From Siderastrea radians (lineage: Eukaryota; Cnidaria; Anthozoa; Scleractinia; Rhizangiidae), in NCBI GenBank assembly GCA_964017195.1, contig OZ024898.1:1-64000 (forward strand): DNA of 64,000 bases. Direction: 5' to 3'. How positions within the stretch are numbered: the stretch's first letter is position 1; the number at the start of each line of letters is the position of its first letter. A program made the position numbers and the translations under genes. The notes beneath the pieces were generated by a model, which ran no database searches, had not been told where the DNA came from, and saw only the letters and a list, made by a program, of their open reading frames with translations. Shown piece by piece: positions 48,401-57,780 of the stretch.

Positions 48401-50086
48401 AGTCAACAAACAAATTCCCCTTACTGCTCTCTATAGATTTTCTTGTGGTACCTAGTTAGGAGGTTTTGCACGCTAAAGAACAATGAAATTTATCTTTGGC
48501 GATCGTTTCCTGGATTCTTGTGATTTTTCCTCATGATGCTTGCAGGTTTATATTCCTTCCTGGAATACGTAATAATTATTCTTGTTACGGTGTGTACCAC
48601 AAAATTTGTCATGTAGCTTACATCTACGTTTTCAAGTATTTGCTTACATATTAAATCCGTATCGGTTTCCAGGTGCAACTGACAGATTTTGAAAATGCTG
48701 CCTATGTAACATTCGTCGTACTTCTCACAAGAGTCATTCTGTCGTTTGATCTCAATCTTCTCATTCCTTTATCTAAGGTAAGAACAGAAAACGTGTCGAA
48801 TTATTTTACGGATAACAAGGACGAGAAAGATGATGTAACTAAACAGGCAATCTCGTACCCAGAGGCCGCATTCCTTTTGGTCACCGAGGATGCAAGGCAT
48901 TTCGATCCCGCTGACCTTAAATGCGCGAGGGCTCTGGGGACGAGATTGCTAAACAAGTGGATGGTAAGCTCAAAGGAACGCATGACAGTTGCATTGTATT
49001 CCACTGTTTAATTTTATTTGGCTTGCGCCGAGCAGTTAGAGGATTAAAGAAAACGCAGATAGTTACATCCAGAGTGTGTTAAATATAAATATATCGAATT
49101 AAAAAAGAAAATCGACTAGCTTTATCCACTCACCTGTGAAACTATGCAGAGGTAAAAAATAATACAAAATACCAAAATAACCATTTCGATTGTTGTTAAA
49201 GTAAATGGATAGTGTATTTAAAGCATCAAAGGAATCATACCCTTATTACTGGAGAATCCATAGACGGGAGCCTCGCATCAGTTCTTCAGAGGTCGTCATG
49301 ACTTTGTCAGTAAATAGGTTTACTTCATATTCCTTCCCCCCCCCCCCCCACACACACCTCCTTTTACGGAGAGAAAGCGCTGTATAGCACTTTTAATTGT
49401 TAACACTGTTTTAAAATAAGAAAAGAAGTGTAAGGTACATGACATAAATAAACTGCATCACCTCAATCATACACTGAGCTTGGGGCCTAACGCAATCGTG
49501 ATGCGTTAGGCCCCAAGCTCAGTGTATGATTGAGGCCTAACGCAATCGTGATGCGTGTTTTGGGGCTCCCTAAAGTGTACTGTTTCGATAGTAAACATGC
49601 GTTTATGTCCGGTTTCTCAGAATGAAATTACTAAGAAGGATGCTAAGCTGTCACACAGCTATCTTGCAGTCATTTTTTTCCCGAGAGGTCCGCCTGCAGT
49701 CGTTTGTAGTCCTGGTTGCAGTTAAGTGTTCTGTAAAGGGAAACGGCGGGAGAATAGCGACAAGGGCTTTTGCTGTCAACAAATATACTACACCACAAGC
49801 CTCTGTACAAGTGATTAAAACCGTAAATTACCCTCCAAACGTTGTCTGTTTGTCTAAATTGGGCGTAGCAAGAGACTAGAGATGCAATGTCCCTTTACGT
49901 TTTTTTTACAGGTGGATGAGAATATGATCACTGCTCAGAAGAGGGATGCTGCACGGCAGGGCAAGTTTTATTTCAGAAAGACTTTGAAGAAATGTGAGTG
50001 AAAGATGCGATTAATTTCACTTCCTCTTGTACTGTTACTTCTAAGAATGCCCAGCTAGTGACTGACTGACTGACTGACTGACTGAC

Positions 50087-50134
<48 letters not shown>

Positions 50135-51172
50135 CGATCGATCGATCGATCGTTCGTTCGTTCCTAGGCCCCACAGTTTCTAATGGAGGCGCCCAAAATG
50201 GCGAGGCAGGTTGTGAAGACGAATACGAACTGATGACAATTGACAAGATCATTAACGGCAAGGTGAGTTGGACTTCTCAGCCTGCTACTCGATTTCTTTC
50301 AAGTTCAACCCCTCCACTGAAATCCACTTGTTATTTTCTATCGTGGTGGTGATTTTGTTTCTTATTACGTAGGATGGTGAATTCCCCGGGCTGATACCGC
50401 TGATCGAAAGTTACCTTGGCAACGTAGACGTGGATATTGACACGCGCTGCACCATCTCCCAGTATCTGAAGCTCATCTCGAGGAGGGCGTCTGGTGAGCG
50501 TTGTTAATATCTTGTAGATAAGAAGATTTACGCTCTGATTGTTTGTAAGAAACGTGTTTTATTGCAGTTTGAAACATACATGAAGGCATGAGTGTTGTCG
50601 TTAGGGTATGACCATCTTAAAAAGGAAGTTAACAGACTAGTTGAAATAAACGGTTTTCACGCGTAGACGAGTGATTTTGATGGAAAATAATCAAGCAGTG
50701 AGGAAATAAAGCTCGGAGGACTCACTTCGTTTTCTAAAATGTATAGGACGAATGTACAAACGATTTGTTTCTAGCTCGTACATGCTACCATTGTGTACGT
50801 TCGGTAAATTCAATTCATCGTTTTATCATCCTGATCTGTTAAATGAATTAACTGACTTTAAACAAAACAGTCGAAAGGTTAAAAACACAAACATGCCAGT
50901 GATGACGTTTGTTTCTTTTCGCCATAGGAGAACTGCTGACCACAGCACAGTGGATTCGCAGATACGTGGAGCTTCATCCAGACTACAAAAAAGACTCCGT
51001 GGTCAGGGAGTCTGTCTGTTATGATTTAATGAACACTTTTCAACGCATCTCACAGGGAGAGCTTGGAGCACCGGAACTCTTTGGAAAGCCCACATCTAAG
51101 ACGAGCGACGTTCTGCTGAAGAAATGCTTAGAAATAAAAGAAGAGATGAACAAAATAGAGGCCAGCAAATAA
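36432..51172 (+). CDS. GCLC: Glutamate-cysteine ligase catalytic subunit, 18 exons, 647 aa
   Basis: The enzyme joins glutamate and cysteine with ATP in the cytosol, the rate-limiting step of glutathione synthesis. Exons: 36432-36581, 41468-41577, 42547-42596, 44201-44270, 44390-44458, 44921-45034, 45270-45328, 45988-46124, 46591-46665, 47113-47229, 47588-47726, 47820-47932, 48297-48389, 48673-48777, 49912-49993, 50168-50262, 50373-50493, 50928-51172. All introns are GT-AG and every phase agrees, giving 1944 nt including TAA. Diagnostic blocks are [20 protein letters not shown] (across intron 1), [45 protein letters not shown] and [20 protein letters not shown]. Human GCLC is 637 aa. The adjacent cysteines near residues 250-251 match the human CC pair. 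A short 5'-UTR intron (36328-36402) is possible. ATTAAA at 51629 is a candidate poly(A) signal. Confidence 0.97.
37211..37268. promoter_or_regulatory. CNC-sMaf/ARE motif and AP-1 site in GCLC intron 1
   Basis: The complement of 37211-37222 reads ATGACTCAGCAT, a full match to the RTGACTCAGCA element bound by Nrf2-type CNC/small Maf dimers. A second site, TGACTCA, lies at 37262-37268. Both are 0.6-0.7 kb downstream of exon 1. The motif match is direct; function is inference from the known ARE control of GCLC in other animals. Confidence 0.35.
37294..38014. mobile_element. Long hairpin element in GCLC intron 1, TTAA-flanked
   Basis: TTAAGGTTACTCCGGAC at 37294 is inverted ending at 38014. The arms pair for about 300 bp (AAATTTGTATGC, GCCATTTTAAA, GGAAAGCTTAA, TGTAGATTT; inner AAAAGTGTGTC) around a loop near 37613-37719. 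TTAA at both ends may be a target duplication of the piggyBac/Kolobok kind or part of the repeat. There is no coding sequence. In the pre-mRNA it would fold back on itself. Confidence 0.75.
38759..40509 (-). mobile_element. Internally deleted hAT element in GCLC intron 1
   Basis: The ends CAGGGCTCAAAGTT (38759) and its complement AACTTTGAGCCCTG (ending 40509) are flanked by TTGTC on both sides (38754-38758 and 40510-40514). Subterminal AGGCGCAC/CTAGTCGCATGTGCGACC motifs lie inside. A hAT transposase remnant on the minus strand confirms the superfamily. The 5-bp duplication suggests a hAT5-type group. Confidence 0.8.
39243..40029 (-). pseudogene. hAT transposase remnant (ZNF862-like)
   Basis: A first exon starts at 40029 with [13 protein letters not shown] and ends at a GGTAAG donor near 39987. 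About 450 bp later on the minus strand comes [20 protein letters not shown], then [20 protein letters not shown], the conserved catalytic-domain block of ZNF862/KIAA1586-like hAT transposases. An in-frame stop follows ELI, and the frame continues [19 protein letters not shown] to a stop near 39243. Most of the enzyme is deleted. Confidence 0.7.
42760..42885. mobile_element. Hairpin MITE in GCLC intron 3, second copy of the 9358 family
   Basis: TTCAATTTTATCCTTGGTTC continuing AATTTTTATTTTC pairs with GAAAATAAAAATTGAACCAC continuing GGATAAAATTGAAC about 70 bp on. The sequence and arrangement match the hairpin at 9358-9492, so the two are one family. Confidence 0.75.
43364..43560. repeat. Degenerate short tandem repeat in GCLC intron 3
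   Basis: Units like GTCAACCGTTTAGTAATTTT and related ATCCATTTA/ACCGTTTAA phrases recur at about 24-30 bp. This produces an apparent open frame ([20 protein letters not shown]) that is not a gene. Confidence 0.5.
48848..48948. mobile_element. 101-bp MITE in GCLC intron 14
   Basis: CAATCTCGTACCCAGAGGCC at 48848 and the complement of CAATCTCGTCCCCAGAGCCC ending 48948 form inverted ends. CTAAACAGG (48839-48847) and CTAAACAAG (48949-48957) are a 9-bp target duplication with one difference. It lies 70 bp past the exon 14 donor. Confidence 0.75.
49461..49555. repeat. Perfect 34-bp-arm palindrome plus 22-bp direct repeat
   Basis: The left arm 49461-49494 and right arm 49502-49535 are exact complements around the loop ATCGTGA. 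The segment GGCCTAACGCAATCGTGATG then CG occurs at 49484-49505 and again at 49534-49555. Perfect identity points to a recent local event. Confidence 0.9.
50058..50164. repeat. Compound tetranucleotide microsatellite abutting the exon 16 splice acceptor
   Basis: (TGAC)n passes into (TTGA)n, then (TCGA)n, then (GTTC)n, stopping a few bases before the AG at 50166-50167. It fills most of the 174-bp intron 15 and supplies its branch and pyrimidine region. Confidence 0.9.
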
Positions 51173-54095
51173 GCCAACAAGCACCAACTGAAAAATCATA
51201 TTTTCACTCCTGATGTCAAAATGTAAATTCTCTTTACTAACCGCCTAACAATTATTGAAGTCTCAGTTGTAAGAATTTGTAATACATCACGACAGTGTCC
51301 TCTCGTCGATAACTTTCTTCGACCTTATGACCTGTCGTCTGAAGGATTTATGTACTTTATGCTGTAACTAAAGATTCTAGCCTCCCCAGACATCTCTATT
51401 TAACCCTGCGGCTTGAGAAAAGACAAGAAGAGACTTTAGGGGAGAAGTCAGAACGAAGGGGAAGCGGGGAAGGTGGGCATCAAAAGCAAAGAGGGAACAT
51501 TCCTGTCGTTGGGCCACAGGATTCCACTGTTCGCCTTGCTGACGATCGTCTTCTACCGCTTGTGGTTAGATTGGAGATGCCTGCGGAGGAGGCCAGAGAG
51601 ATTCATGTTCTGTTAGCTTAAACTAAAGATTAAAACAGAATCGTCATGAGATATATAGGATCCAGGGTCAGAGGGAAGGGTTGGGGAATCAAAGGCCTAG
51701 GATCTTTTTTTTGGAGATTAGGGATCAAATTCTGAACGCTTTTGGGATCAGAATCTAAAGTCTTGAAAATGTAATCAATGATGAAAAAAATGAAACTCGT
51801 TACAAACCTCAAAGAAATTCAGTCAATTGCTTTTTCATTGGTAATTTAATCTCTTTACTTCGTCAAAAATACTTCACTTTTTCGCTAGTTTATTTTTCTT
51901 AATTGTTTATACAACTTACAGTAAAAATGCCAAGGACTTGACACAATAGTGACAAAATTTCAATTTGGTCGCAAAGCTTTGTGGCAAATTATCCGTACAG
52001 TCAAACGCCAGCTGGTTCTCGTCTTATCGTTCTGGAGGTTTTAGAGCACCCCGTGTGTTGTAAATATTTCAAATTATATAAAAATAATGGTGTATGTAAG
52101 TCATGTATGTAAATAATTAACTGAGAACCAGTGTCACTAGGTACGCATGCGTATGATTGGAGGTTTCTATTATTGGTTCATTAATCCGGCTTTCATTAGT
52201 TTTGATAGAACGCGATAGTGACTGTGTGACACCAGCTCTAGAATAGACAGTAGAGTCAAGCACAGACTGATCGAAGTGATGAGCTCTTTAAGGTCAAACA
52301 GACTTTGCTGGCCCTTTGCATATAATAATCATGTGTTTTATTAACAACAAAAGGAACTTGCATGACACAACGTGTACTTTTAGAACAATTTCACCCATTT
52401 TACGTCTTCTACGTACAAAGCCTTCAGTTTATCACCCTAAAGGTTTAGTGTGAATTGGGTACAATACTGGCTGTGATCGCTCGTCGAAGTTTTCTCACAG
52501 CTGAGGGACAGTGCCTTCACAACAATAAAGGGTCTTTGGAAGAAAAAAGTTGACGTTTTTTTTTCTTACATTTAACGAGCACGACTCTTGCTCCCAGTAC
52601 TTGTCTAAATCCCGCCCCTCAACTGAAAAGCCGAGAGAAGGTCCTTGTGAGCGCAAAACGTTACCCACAGGACAATACGTTAGCGATCTCTCGGTTCTCT
52701 CTAACAGAAATTCCGTTGCGCGCTTTGAATTTCTTCACAACAATGTTAGCGACAAAGTTATAGTAAACCGCATTCATTGAACCATTGAAGCGATAACGTT
52801 ACGTTGACGCAATACGTTGAAACGTGTTTAAAGCGATGAGGAAGCGGTTAAAATCGGAGTGGTTTCGAAAACTAAGAAACAAAGAAATAAAAACTACAAT
52901 TAGACTAACTAAAATCTAATATCAAACTGTAGAAACAACAGTTAACATTCGCTGATACACAGCCAGTCGACACCATCGCTTGATGAAGACCAGCAGTCAA
53001 GCGGTCGAAACGTTGCGATCCACATCAAAGTGACTAAGTCCATTTCAAACCACGATGAATAACATCTTTAATGTTCGAGATACAAATGGTTCAAAACTTA
53101 CATCTGTGTCTGCATGAGGGTTCTCGGAGTAAAAAAGGGTGGATGTCAAATCGACATTCTCAAGGTGACTCTGACTAGCACTGACGTTTTACCTTAGTAC
53201 ATAGCAAGAAATACTACTGAATACCAGGGATAATAGAATGTATTGTTCCATTTGCCTACGTGGGCACATATATCCTTTGGTTTGACCACAGAAACTTAAA
53301 AATTATCTGAATTAAAGAAACTAAAAAAAAAACTTGAAATAAGGAAATGCTAAAACCTGAAATCATTTGGCAGTAACAGTCCTGGAATCGAGGGTTTCAA
53401 AGTCATAAAATGCAGTGTGCCCAATCAAATTTATCGCTTCTTTTGTTCCTACACTGCACTCCAGTCTTTTTTTTTCGCCACCGACCGTCCATCAGGTCTC
53501 CCGCACCCACCCACCACCAAAACCAGCACGCGTGTGTTAACGTGAGTTTTACCACGAAAGGGATGACACGTGCTCCAGTTCACACGCTCTTTAACTACAG
53601 CTTATTATCATTTGTAAGTGATGAGCCATCGTCATTATCAGATGGAAATGGGTCAATTAAATCTCATTACTGTTATAATAATGACTCATATATGATATTA
53701 TCGTTATAGTAATGACTTATAATGATGATATTAAGCAAGGGAACCCAGCTTGCCCACACAGTTTGCAGTGATGCCCTTCAAAATTAAAGTTGTCGAATGA
53801 AATTCTTCGAGATATTTTCTTCGTCTTACATTGACTTGAAAGCTATAAATTCGTTGACGTAATGGATGCAACTTAACGACTGGATCTGTTGAGGAGTCTA
53901 TTCGAATGAAAAAAAACGCTAAAAACTTGAAATTTTCACGTAGTCGGCCAGCATTGTTGTTTGCCACTTTAAATTTAACCACAACGGATATCTTGTTGTG
54001 GAACATCTTGTTAAATAAAAGTAAGCTTTGGCTATAAATAAAAAACTCAACTCTCAGTGGAATACCCCGCCAACTGGATCATTTCTATTTGGCTC
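51173..54095. other. Intergenic between GCLC and the secreted-precursor gene
   Basis: The first 450 bp are GCLC 3'-UTR. No exon is recognised in the rest; it holds one hammerhead-like motif (52975-53019). A 5'-UTR exon of the next gene must lie here or just beyond, because its first coding exon begins after a splice acceptor. Confidence 0.4.
52975..53019 (+). ncRNA. Hammerhead-like motif with paired stems I and II, core C3 changed
   Basis: ATCGC (52975-52979) pairs with GCGAT (53015-53019) as stem I. Between them are U-UGAUGA, stem GACC...GGUC, GAAAC (53007-53011) and GUU. The only departure from the CUGANGA core is U for the first C. No stem III is present. The stem pairing makes descent from a small hammerhead likely; the core change predicts loss of activity. 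Confidence 0.35.
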
Positions 54096-54105
54096 ATTAA
54101 GGCCG

Positions 54106-54211
54106 TAGCGTGCAAGCAAGCTCTCGGGAGGGCGGGGGTTGGTGGAGAGAAAAGGGCGAAAGCCGTCGTTTTCTCCACACCCCCCGCTCCTCGAGAGCTT
54201 GCTCGCAGGCT
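54106..54211. mobile_element. 106-bp MITE with 10-bp target duplication
   Basis: TAGCGTGCAAGCAAGCTCTC and the complement of TAGCCTGCGAGCAAGCTCTC are the ends, continuing into G/C-rich inner arms. ATTAAGGCCG is at 54096-54105 and 54212-54221. The TAGCCTGC terminus links it to the Mutator-like element at 267-1114. Confidence 0.8.
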
Positions 54212-54447
54212 ATTAAGGCCGACATGTGGGTTACTCGTTTACATGCGTCAAACTTAGGAACATAAGTTTGTTTCTCACGCAGGAAATCAAATCTCTTGTG
54301 TACTTCCAAAGCGTTAGGATAAAAAAGAGCTAAACTCAGGTTGGTAATACTCCACTAATCGAACGTGAAATCGGGAATACCCTTGTTGTCTTCTACTCTT
54401 CTTCTTCTTCTTTTTTTTTTTCTTGACAGAACGGGGGTGTGACGTTA

Positions 54448-55053
54448 ATGATGCAGTCGACTCGTTTGCTTTGGATTTGTTTGTGTCTTGTCATTCCTTC
54501 GACCACTTTTTGCCGGCCATTATCGGAGAAAGGTAATCAGTAGAGACGATTCTTTTATATCGTTTCACTTGGGTTCTTTTTACTAACAAATACTGGTCAG
54601 AACTAGTTGTAAGAAACTAGAGTTAAATGACGGAAAAGTCAAGACAATCCGAAATCAGAATGCCTAAATAGCTTGCAAATGTCCTTCACATATCAGAATA
54701 CCCCAGTAGCTTGCACATATCCCTCTCTCAAACTGCTGAAAGAAATCAATACTTTTACCTCGCCTGTTTAGACATCTTTTGGTTTTTTCATAATGGGCCT
54801 GAGTAACCTAGGTTTTTCAATATATTCTTTTATTCCGGATGATTAGAACCTGTTCCCAAAACGCGCCCTAAAGGACGCCATCTCCCAACTAAAACCCTCA
54901 GGCTTCTAAGTTAGCCGAGGTGAGTTGTTCAATGGGAGAAATAACGAATTTTGTTGATCGAAAAAAATACGTTTTGTTCATTATGACGATTTATTCTGTG
55001 TCCCCAATTAGCTTCTTCATTGAAGATGCTAGAAGATGAGACAGGTAAATAGA

Positions 55054-55095
<42 letters not shown>

Positions 55096-56735
55096 GTTAT
55101 TATTTTTTATATTATTATAAAAAACAGGAAATCCAAGGTGTCCAACTGGATCAGTGAAGTAACGAGATTAGCCAAGTTTGCTGCGGTTCAGCCCCAAGCG
55201 TGCTATGCAGCATACACGTTTGGCCTAAAACATCGATGGACGTATTTCATCAGAACCATTCCAGATATTCAAGATCTGCTTGAGCCGTTAGAGAACGCTA
55301 TATCACGTATACTTATCCCTGCTCTTACAGATCGGCAGTGTAGCCAGTTGGACAGGGAAATACTATCGTTACCAGTACGCTTGGGAGGACTGGGTCTGGG
55401 GAACCCGTGTGACGATGCACAGCGTGAGTACGTGTCATCAGTCAAAGTAACCACGCCTCTCGTTGCACAGATTGTGTCCCAGGCACATCAGTTGCCAGAT
55501 CCCTCCCTGATAACATCAGCACAGCAAGAGGTAAGAGAAAAGAGAGCAAAGGATAATGAAAACAAGGTCAATGGAATAAAGGAGGTCGCATCTCAGAAGA
55601 CTCAACGCGCACTAGAATTGGCTGCCGAAAAAGGATCGTCCACGTGGCTAACAGTACTGCCTCTTAAAGAGTTAGGATTTAATCTTAACAAAAGGCAATT
55701 TAAGGATGGAGTCAAACTACGTTATGACTGGCCAATCGACGATATTCCATCCAGCTGTGTGTGCGGGGAACTGTTTGATGTTGACCACGCCATGATATGT
55801 AAGAGAGGGGGGTTTGTCATTCAGAGGCATAATGAACTGAGGGATCTGGAAGCGGAGTTGATAAATTTGGTTTGTAGCGATGTCGTTACTGAACCAGTGC
55901 TGCAAGATGTATCAGGTGAGCAGTTGACAAGAGGGTCGAACACAGCGAGAGATGCCAGACTGGATATACACGCACGCGGATTTTGGGAGCCTCAGCAATC
56001 AGCCTTTTTCGACGTCAGGGTTTGTCACCCAAATGCTGAAAGCTATAGGGACCTGGAACCGCAACAAATTTATCGGATACATGAGAACGAGAAGAAGCGG
56101 CAGTACGCAAGCAGAGTTGTTGATATTGAGCAAGGAACTTTCACACCGCTGGTATTTACAACCACGGGTGGAATGGGGAAAGAATGCCGGATGTTTCATA
56201 GCCGCCTAGCCGAGCTAATCGCTATCAAGAAAGGAGAAGATTACGCCAAGACAATCTCTTGGATTCGTGCAAGAACTTCCTTTGCTCTTTTGAGATCAGC
56301 GCTAATCTGCCTTCGTGGATCACGAACAGTTAAGAGGGTCTCATGGGACTTAAAGAACTCTGACATTGAAATTGAAGCAACCGAGGGAGCCATTAGATAG
56401 GGACTTTGATTGATTTTATTATTTATTCCGAGTTTCACGAATGAGCGCCACTAGGATATATATACTTTTAACTATTTAGAATATTTTATTACCTTTTCAT
56501 AAATCATTAGTATTTTTAACCTATTGATTGATTGTAATGCAGATTATCATTACTATCAACAATAAGAAGAAGAATTAAGAAAAGAATTTTACTTCTTAAA
56601 AATTTTTTAAACTAATAATTGATTGTAATTTCTTAGCATCTTATTCTTATCTGTCCATTGTATTTTCACTATGACTATCAATAAAGGTATTATTTAAAAA
56701 AAAAAAAAAAAAAAAAAAACAGGAAATTGTTATTA

Positions 56736-56776
<41 letters not shown>

Positions 56777-57173
56777 TTATATTAGTTCTTCGCGAGAGAA
56801 GAATGACTTTTCATGATATATCTGAGATTATCTAACAAATTTTGCTTTCAATCAACCAGGCCTACCCGTACCGGGTCTGAACAGTGACGATTCTAACACT
56901 GAGGATCACCCAGTGCTGCCTGCTACGAGGACCTTTAGATATGGGACTGATGACAAGGTGTCCACTAAAGGCCATCACCAGGTCCCTCCCTCTGGTAAGA
57001 GGACCTTCAGATATGGGACTGGTGACAAGATCACCAGTGAGGGCCATCACCCAGTCCCACCCGCTAAGAGGACATTCAGCTATGGTACCGGGATAGTGTT
57101 TTTCAATGAGGATGAGGAGGCCCAATATCTGGCAGATCTTAACCAGTTTTACCGTTATTATTTCGGAGAGTAA
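54448..57173 (+). CDS. Secreted repeat precursor (candidate neuropeptide-like prepropeptide), 143 aa
   Basis: Coding exons 54448-54532, 55012-55044 and 56860-57173 join at GT-AG sites in matching phase. The start is a double ATG after an acceptor (TTCTTGACAG), implying a 5'-UTR exon. Residues 1-22 are a signal peptide ([16 protein letters not shown]). After an acidic spacer come repeats: TFRYGTDDK...[11 protein letters not shown] (64-87), TFRYGTGDK...[10 protein letters not shown] (88-110) and TFSYGTG (from 111). An earlier degenerate end, [10 protein letters not shown], precedes the first. Repeats end in KR, and one in GKR, an amidation-type signal. The tail ends [10 protein letters not shown]. 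The layout (signal peptide, dibasic-separated repeats, acidic spacers) is that of peptide precursors; I do not recognise the family. A LINE lies in intron 2. AATAAA at 57295-57300 is a candidate poly(A) signal. Confidence 0.7.
55047..55112. repeat. (ATT)n microsatellite
   Basis: An uninterrupted ATT run of about 45 bp with impure edges lies just after the exon 2 donor of the secreted-precursor gene. A similar run follows the LINE at about 56730-56775. It creates a false isoleucine-rich start to the LINE reading frame. Confidence 0.9.
55133..56400 (+). CDS. LINE polyprotein C-terminus: RT thumb plus restriction-like endonuclease (partial)
   Basis: The frame is open for about 420 codons without a stop. 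It starts in the reverse-transcriptase thumb ([32 protein letters not shown]). A zinc-binding [19 protein letters not shown] follows, leading into [12 protein letters not shown]. The endonuclease core ([11 protein letters not shown], then [14 protein letters not shown]) has the PD-(D/E)XK-like D...DVRV pattern of site-specific early LINEs (R2/NeSL/Hero group). The C-terminal [20 protein letters not shown] and [16 protein letters not shown] are conserved tails I recall from such elements. The polymerase core is missing. The open frame suggests recent insertion. Confidence 0.75.
55133..56713 (+). mobile_element. 5'-truncated LINE with restriction-like endonuclease
   Basis: Target duplication CAGGAAAT (with adjoining A residues) occurs at 55119-55132 and 56714-56727. 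The element ends in AATAAAGG-like sequence and about 20 A residues. It keeps only the last part of the polyprotein plus the 3'-UTR, the usual result of incomplete target-primed reverse transcription. It inserted in the sense orientation in the last intron of the secreted-precursor gene. Confidence 0.85.
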
Positions 57174-57612
57174 ATGACACCTGAAAAACATGAACATAGA
57201 TGTAGTTTGATTTTATGGTGCTATGAGAAGATATGAAGTCGTAAACATGCACATAAAAAAGTAATCGCTGTTTCAGCTCATGTAGTAAATTGAAAATAAA
57301 GCAGTTTATGCTCAAGATGTGTGCTAAATCGTTATCGTTGATCAAACGACAAATAAGGGAAACGATGTGTGATAGGTCTGAAAAGTGTAAAATGAATATA
57401 ACAGTAACTTCTATCCTATCAGGGGATAATAAATAAAGTTCAGCCTAATGTGGCTAATATAATGTTGCTGTTCCTAAAACGACAAACACTCTTCTGGATT
57501 TTCTAGTAGCAAGCTTAATTAAAAATCTTTACCCCAGATGTCTACATTATTGTAAGGACTACAAGATGTCTTTTGATGCAATAAAAAAGTGTCGATTTGT
57601 GAGGTAGATTAG

Positions 57613-57780
57613 CCAATGTGAGAAATTTAAAAGCTGACGTTTCGAGCGTTAGCCCTTCGTCAGAGTGAATCAAGGAATTATGAGTTGTGTGCACCATCGT
57701 TCTACATATCATGAGACCACACACAACCCATAATATTTCATTTGCTCTGACGAAGAGCTAACGCTAGAATCGTCGGCTTT
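57613..57780. repeat. Inverted pair of hammerhead-like motifs
   Basis: AAAGCTGACGTTTCGAGCGT at about 57629 is inverted relative to CTCTGACGAAGAGCTAACGC at about 57744. The left copy (minus strand) has an intact core. The right copy (plus, 57746-57772) reads GAATC for GAAAC. The loop between carries its own partial inverted repeat (AATTATGAGTTGTGTG with CACACAACCCATAAT). Confidence 0.6.
57636..57663 (-). ncRNA. Hammerhead ribozyme-like core (small variant)
   Basis: Minus-strand CTGACGA (57663-57657), then A, stem GGGC-UAAC-GCUC, GAAAC (57643-57639) and GUC (57638-57636). It has the same sequence as the copy at 63005-63032. Stem I pairing beyond two bases is poor and stem III absent, so activity as a monomer is doubtful. 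Confidence 0.35.

Noticed and set aside
48778..49011. Open extension of GCLC exon 14 past the donor
   Set aside because: GTAAGA donor, family alignment and phase all end the exon at 48777; the rest is intron with a MITE.
55036..55132. Isoleucine-rich start (MRQVNRVII...) to the LINE reading frame
   Set aside because: It is translation of an exon 2 tail, the (ATT)n repeat and the target duplication, not part of the LINE protein.
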